Shown: in pieces, positions 44,018 to 47,375 of the stretch | How the letters are laid out: the number at the start of each line of letters is the position of its first letter | How positions within the stretch are numbered: the stretch's first letter is position 1 | From: an uncultured Acidobacteriota bacterium | GTDB taxonomy: Bacteria > Acidobacteriota > Terriglobia > Bryobacterales > Bryobacteraceae | Assembly (NCBI GenBank): GCA_902825945.1 | Contig: CADECY010000071.1 | Location: 1-47,375 of the forward strand | Direction of reading: 5' to 3' | Length of the DNA stretch: 47,375 nt | The notes under the pieces: generated by a model | Seen by the model: the letters and a program-made list of their open reading frames with translations, nothing else | Told to the model about the DNA's origin: nothing | Databases searched by the model: none | Position numbers and translations under genes: made by a program

Positions 44018-47000
44018 CTACTGGAGCGTGAACAACCACGGACCCGTGCCGCCCACATCGGACCATGGGCCCCAACCAACATCGGAGTCGGGCACGCAAG
44101 CCGCTGGCGGAACGGCGAGGCAGGCCCGCACTTTGCCGGTGTAGTTCCCGGGGGCCAAGCTGAACACTCCGCGTGCATCCGTGAATTCGAGGCCCGAGAC
44201 AATCGGGGCGCCGGTCGCGGGATAGAGAACCCACTGATAGTAGGACACGCCCGGCACCGGGGCCCAGGCGAGCGCGATCGAACCATCCTGGCGGCGGGGA
44301 ACGGCAGTCTCCTGGTATCCCGGAATGACCGGTGCCGGCGACTGTACGGCGGGGCCAGAGAGCACGAAGTTCGCCACCGCGCTCTGCACATCCTGACCGT
44401 TGACCTTTACCAGCACGATCGAGTCATAGCGCTTGCCCGGCTGCAATCGCATCGCCCAGAAGTTCTGGGTCGTGTACACATTACCCGAAGGCGCTTGACG
44501 TTCCATGTCCTGAACATAGAGGCGGTAGGTCGTGTTCGAGCCGTTATCGCCGGGGATGCGGCTCCAGGCGAAGAACACCACCGGTCCGGTAACGTAGGTC
44601 CCCGCCGCTGGGGCCGCAATCACAGGCGCTGAAGGGCTGGGCCCCGCTGGGTTGATGGCAACCGGCGCCGAGTGCGGCGCGCAGCCATCTCCGTTGCAAG
44701 CCGAGACGACGACATTCGCGGCACCAGCCGGAATCGGAAGGGTCACGGGCGATGCCGAGACCATCCGGGCTGCCACCGTGAGGGCTCCACCTCCGGGTCC
44801 GGTATTCGGCTGGATCACCTGGATCAGGTAGAGGTCCGCGCCCGCAACGGTGGGGAAGTTGACCGTAACGGAATTGCCGCTGCTGACCACCGCCGATTGG
44901 ATCGCGGGCGACGAGGTGGGCACGGTGGGCAGTTGGATCGTGAATGTGCGGGTGACTTCCGAGAAGATCCCACTTCCTGATCCGGCCAGGCGCATCGTGT
45001 AGTTCCCGCTCGGAAGCGAATAGAATGCTTGATTCAAAGGAGCGTTGTACCAGTCGGCGAAAACCTGCTGACCATTTCGCAGCACCGTGAGCCGGTAGCT
45101 GGTGAAGCCGGGAACGTTTTCCCAAGAAAATGTGACGGTCGAACCCGTCAACGCCGCACCGGCAGCAGGGGTCAGAATCACGGGACGCAGACTAACGTCA
45201 ATGGCAGTCCGGGCCGATTCACCGCAGAAGGTGTCGCCGAACCCGTTCAGGCAGGCGCGGACCGCGACAGTATAGCTGGCCGTCTGAACGCTCTGCACCA
45301 CCGGAATCAGCGCCGAAACCGTTGCGCCGCCCGATACGTCTTGCACGACCGAATAGGCGCCGAACGGACCCTGCATGACCGACACTTGGTATCCGGTGGC
45401 CCCGATCACGGGCTGCCAGGAAACCGCAACCGCGGACTGTCCGGAGGCCGGTTGCGCCGCGGTGATGCCGCCGGGAACGCCAACTTGACTGACATTCGTC
45501 ATGGACGTCTTGCGCGCCAGAAATCCCCCCGCCAAGACTGCGTTGGAAACGGTATAGATCGCTCCCGAGGCATCGACTTCGAGGGACTGGATCGCGCGAG
45601 AAGTGATCAGCGGCTCCCGGGGTTGCGACGAAGCGGTCGAGACGGATGGCGCCGAAAGTGAAGGCGGATACCGGCGGGCGAAAGCACGAGATAGATCGGT
45701 TCCGCTCAATCCCTCGGTTCCCGCCAGCCAGATGTCGCCGTTTGCCGCCCGTGCGAGTGACCGCGGTCCGATTGTACCGGAGGTTCCGTCACCGAACTGA
45801 GTGCATGCGACCTGATTGGTGGAAACTTGCGCCGCCGCGGCCTCGTTGCCGGCTCCGTCCAATCGCAGTAGGGTAGCCGCGATCACGCAGCCCGTGCTCC
45901 GCTCGATGCGCGCAACGAAAACGCCACCACCGCTGCCATCCGGCTCGACGAGAGCTCCGGCGCCTGAGCTCGCCGTTGTTGTCCAGGTCTTCACGTAGGC
46001 TCCCACGCCAGGGTCCGCTCCGGCGCCCAGTTTGGCGACAGCGGCCACATTGGGAGTATTTCCACCGCTCGCGAACACCGCCGTTCCTTCCGTCGCAATG
46101 TCCGTGAAGACAACCCCGGCGACCCCGAAGTTCGGACTATGCGTCCACACCACAGCGCCCGAAGAGGCGATCTTGGTCACGGCGGGCGTGCCACTCGCGC
46201 TCGCAACGAAAATGCCGCCATCCGCCGCTATTGTCATGGGGCCGATCGCGCCCTCATAATAGGTGACGAATACGAAGCCAGCGCCATCAGGCCGGACCTT
46301 CGCCAAATAGCCGGACGCCGGAGATGTTCGCACCGCGTTGAACAGTGGCGGCGGATCGCCTGGATTCACAGGCCCAACCGCATAGAAGGCTCCGGCCGTG
46401 TCCACCGCGACCGCCGTAATCTGCTGCGTGCTGTTGAACGGCAACGAGTACTGCGACTGCCCGGCGGGATTCAGCTTCTGGAAGACCGGACCAGCCGGGA
46501 GATTCGAGCCCCCCGAGGCCCAACTCGCGTGGTACACACTGCCGTCGGCTCCGAGCGCCTGCAGGCAGCAAGCCGTCACCGGCGTCGAGTAGATCACCTC
46601 GGGATCGATCACGAGCGTCGCCCCGCGATCGTACTCTCCGAGGTCGAAGGTCACCGTGCGGCCCGAAATCCGGAAAGCGGAAGCGACCTCGACTTCGCGG
46701 CCATTCCGGGACTGATACGAGTACGGCCGGCGATGGCGGAAGGTACCCATTGGGGAGCCGGCGACCAAGTCCCCCGCGGCATCGATCGCGAGGCTCGTCG
46801 CATTCGGAAATTCCAGACGGATCCGGGATGGGTCCGCGCCCGGCGCGACGATGAAGTCGTACTCGAACAGCGCATCGCGGTCTTCGCGCCGGTAGTATTT
46901 GACGTCGATTCCTGGATAGACGGCTTGGTAGAGCCAACCTGGCCCCGGGCCTGCCGGGGAGGCAATCGAAGGCTTGGCTCCTTGGAGAACCATGTGACCC

Positions 47001-47074
47001 TGAGCCGGGGCGGCTGTCAACGAAAGCCCGGCAGCCGCCAAGATCAGGAAGCATCGGGCTGGAACACGTGACAT
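44018..47074 (-). CDS. large secreted protein with DUF7948-like N-terminus and FN3-type repeats
   Basis: 1018 residues; GGAGGA precedes the ATG and a signal peptide follows (LILAAAGLSLTAAPAQG). Residues ~45-165 match the DUF7948 domain found at the start of SBBP beta-propeller proteins (LYQAVYPGIDVKYYRRED, FEYDFIVAPGADPSRIRLEF, LGEYDRGATLVIDPEVIYST). Residues ~165-530 are propeller-like repeats (ITAVAVDTAGAFYAVGP, MTIAADGGIFVAS, LARAANGDIWLAG). Residues ~545-1018 hold three or four FN3-like domains (AVSWQPVIGATGYQVSV, TFSWENVPGFTSYRLTV, ALAWAPVPGVSYYQWVL). No anchor or sorting signal is seen at the C-terminus. Probably extracellular, possibly adhesive. It is 41 bases upstream of the quinoprotein gene on the same strand. 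Confidence 0.85.
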   Translation of the reverse strand: MSRVPARCFLILAAAGLSLTAAPAQGHMVLQGAKPSIASPAGPGPGWLYQAVYPGIDVKYYRREDRDALFEYDFIVAPGADPSRIRLEFPNATSLAIDAAGDLVAGSPMGTFRHRRPYSYQSRNGREVEVASAFRISGRTVTFDLGEYDRGATLVIDPEVIYSTPVTACCLQALGADGSVYHASWASGGSNLPAGPVFQKLNPAGQSQYSLPFNSTQQITAVAVDTAGAFYAVGPVNPGDPPPLFNAVRTSPASGYLAKVRPDGAGFVFVTYYEGAIGPMTIAADGGIFVASASGTPAVTKIASSGAVVWTHSPNFGVAGVVFTDIATEGTAVFASGGNTPNVAAVAKLGAGADPGVGAYVKTWTTTASSGAGALVEPDGSGGGVFVARIERSTGCVIAATLLRLDGAGNEAAAAQVSTNQVACTQFGDGTSGTIGPRSLARAANGDIWLAGTEGLSGTDLSRAFARRYPPSLSAPSVSTASSQPREPLITSRAIQSLEVDASGAIYTVSNAVLAGGFLARKTSMTNVSQVGVPGGITAAQPASGQSAVAVSWQPVIGATGYQVSVMQGPFGAYSVVQDVSGGATVSALIPVVQSVQTASYTVAVRACLNGFGDTFCGESARTAIDVSLRPVILTPAAGAALTGSTVTFSWENVPGFTSYRLTVLRNGQQVFADWYNAPLNQAFYSLPSGNYTMRLAGSGSGIFSEVTRTFTIQLPTVPTSSPAIQSAVVSSGNSVTVNFPTVAGADLYLIQVIQPNTGPGGGALTVAARMVSASPVTLPIPAGAANVVVSACNGDGCAPHSAPVAINPAGPSPSAPVIAAPAAGTYVTGPVVFFAWSRIPGDNGSNTTYRLYVQDMERQAPSGNVYTTQNFWAMRLQPGKRYDSIVLVKVNGQDVQSAVANFVLSGPAVQSPAPVIPGYQETAVPRRQDGSIALAWAPVPGVSYYQWVLYPATGAPIVSGLEFTDARGVFSLAPGNYTGKVRACLAVPPAACVPDSDVGWGPWSDVGGTGPWLFTLQ

Positions 47075-47375
47075 CGCATCCTCCGATCGAAGAGTGACTC
47101 GTAACCTAGTCGGCGAGATTCCCTAAAGACGGAATGATGATAGCATGGCAAGCGTGGCCGGGCGTGCGCCTGTTAGGTAACGGTCATTTTGGTTACCCGA
47201 GGCGAGCGGCGATTCGGCTCGGCACAGCACCGGCCTCGAAGGGCAGCTTAGACAGCTTCCAAGCCGCCCTCGTCGAGCTTCGCGACATGCCGATTGCGCG
47301 ATCCGTCCGTCAGGCGCGCGCCGGAATCGCCTCGCGGACCGCCGGCATCCGGTCCACGAAACCCCCCTTGTTTCC
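47075..47375. other. region without a recognisable gene
   Basis: This is upstream of the large secreted protein gene. GGTAAC (47176-47181) and GTTACC (47192-47197) form a small inverted repeat. On the minus strand the frame entering from the right edge stays open to a stop at 47308-47310 and could be the last 20 codons of a further gene, but they are too few to identify. Confidence 0.4.

Overview
The window is high-GC DNA from what looks like an acidobacterium, most likely a member of the Bryobacterales/Solibacterales. This is inferred from gene content: paired DUF1553/DUF1501 genes, a PEP-CTERM protein, FecR-DUF6600 and DUF7948/FN3 secreted proteins, and a quinoprotein that lacks the usual vicinal cysteines. 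No 16S gene is present to confirm it. No rRNA, tRNA, CRISPR array, prophage or intact insertion sequence was seen. Most of the window is chromosomal housekeeping plus secreted-protein genes, with one decayed patch at about 4.1-6.4 kb.

Layout. 1-4140: the 3' part of a DUF1549/DUF1553 gene and two tandem DUF1501 genes (about 93% identical proteins). 4141-6370: a decay zone with three gene remnants (a nuclease-like N-terminus, a secreted beta-protein spread over three frames, and the last ~45 codons of another DUF1501 gene) around one intact PEP-CTERM gene. 6371-9086: a frameshifted polytopic membrane protein behind a Gfo/Idh/MocA oxidoreductase. 9.2-10.6 kb: an AraC-type regulator and a DUF6265 protein. 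10.6-13 kb: a large secreted M20-M14 double peptidase. 13.1-19.4 kb: a minus-strand run of a MoaD/ThiS-like protein, DUF4132, miaB, bifunctional nuclease, a small orphan and a membrane protein paralogous to the frameshifted one. 19.9-22.7 kb: a repeat-rich FecR-DUF6600 protein. 22.7-25.4 kb: a Memo-family gene coupled to an in-frame fusion of methyltransferase, CusF-like copper domain and SCO domain. 25.4-28.8 kb: a plus-strand run of an SDR, a pterin-4a-carbinolamine dehydratase and a serine hydrolase-NamZ fusion. 28.8-32 kb: a small AT-hook-like protein with a striking inverted-repeat region upstream, then coupled APC and SSS transporters. 32.4-38.2 kb: plus-strand genes (TPR-like secreted protein, small membrane protein, an orphan, a BON protein, an Fpg/Nei-type glycosylase, an MFS exporter). 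38.2-47.1 kb: a minus-strand chain of quinoprotein, tilS, ftsH and HAD phosphatase, each joined by a 4-base start/stop overlap, preceded by a large secreted FN3 protein.

The best leads for unusual biology are: the Memo + methyltransferase-CusF-SCO operon, which suggests copper handling; the short beta-grasp protein ending near Gly-Gly translationally coupled to DUF4132; the serine hydrolase-NamZ fusion, which joins two peptidoglycan-recycling activities encoded side by side in Bacillus; the cytochrome c-quinoprotein fusion without the PQQ-stacking cysteine pair; and the two copies of a 16-bp near-palindrome facing each other upstream of the AT-hook-like gene. All functional statements rest on reading the translated sequence and recalled family knowledge; no searches were run.
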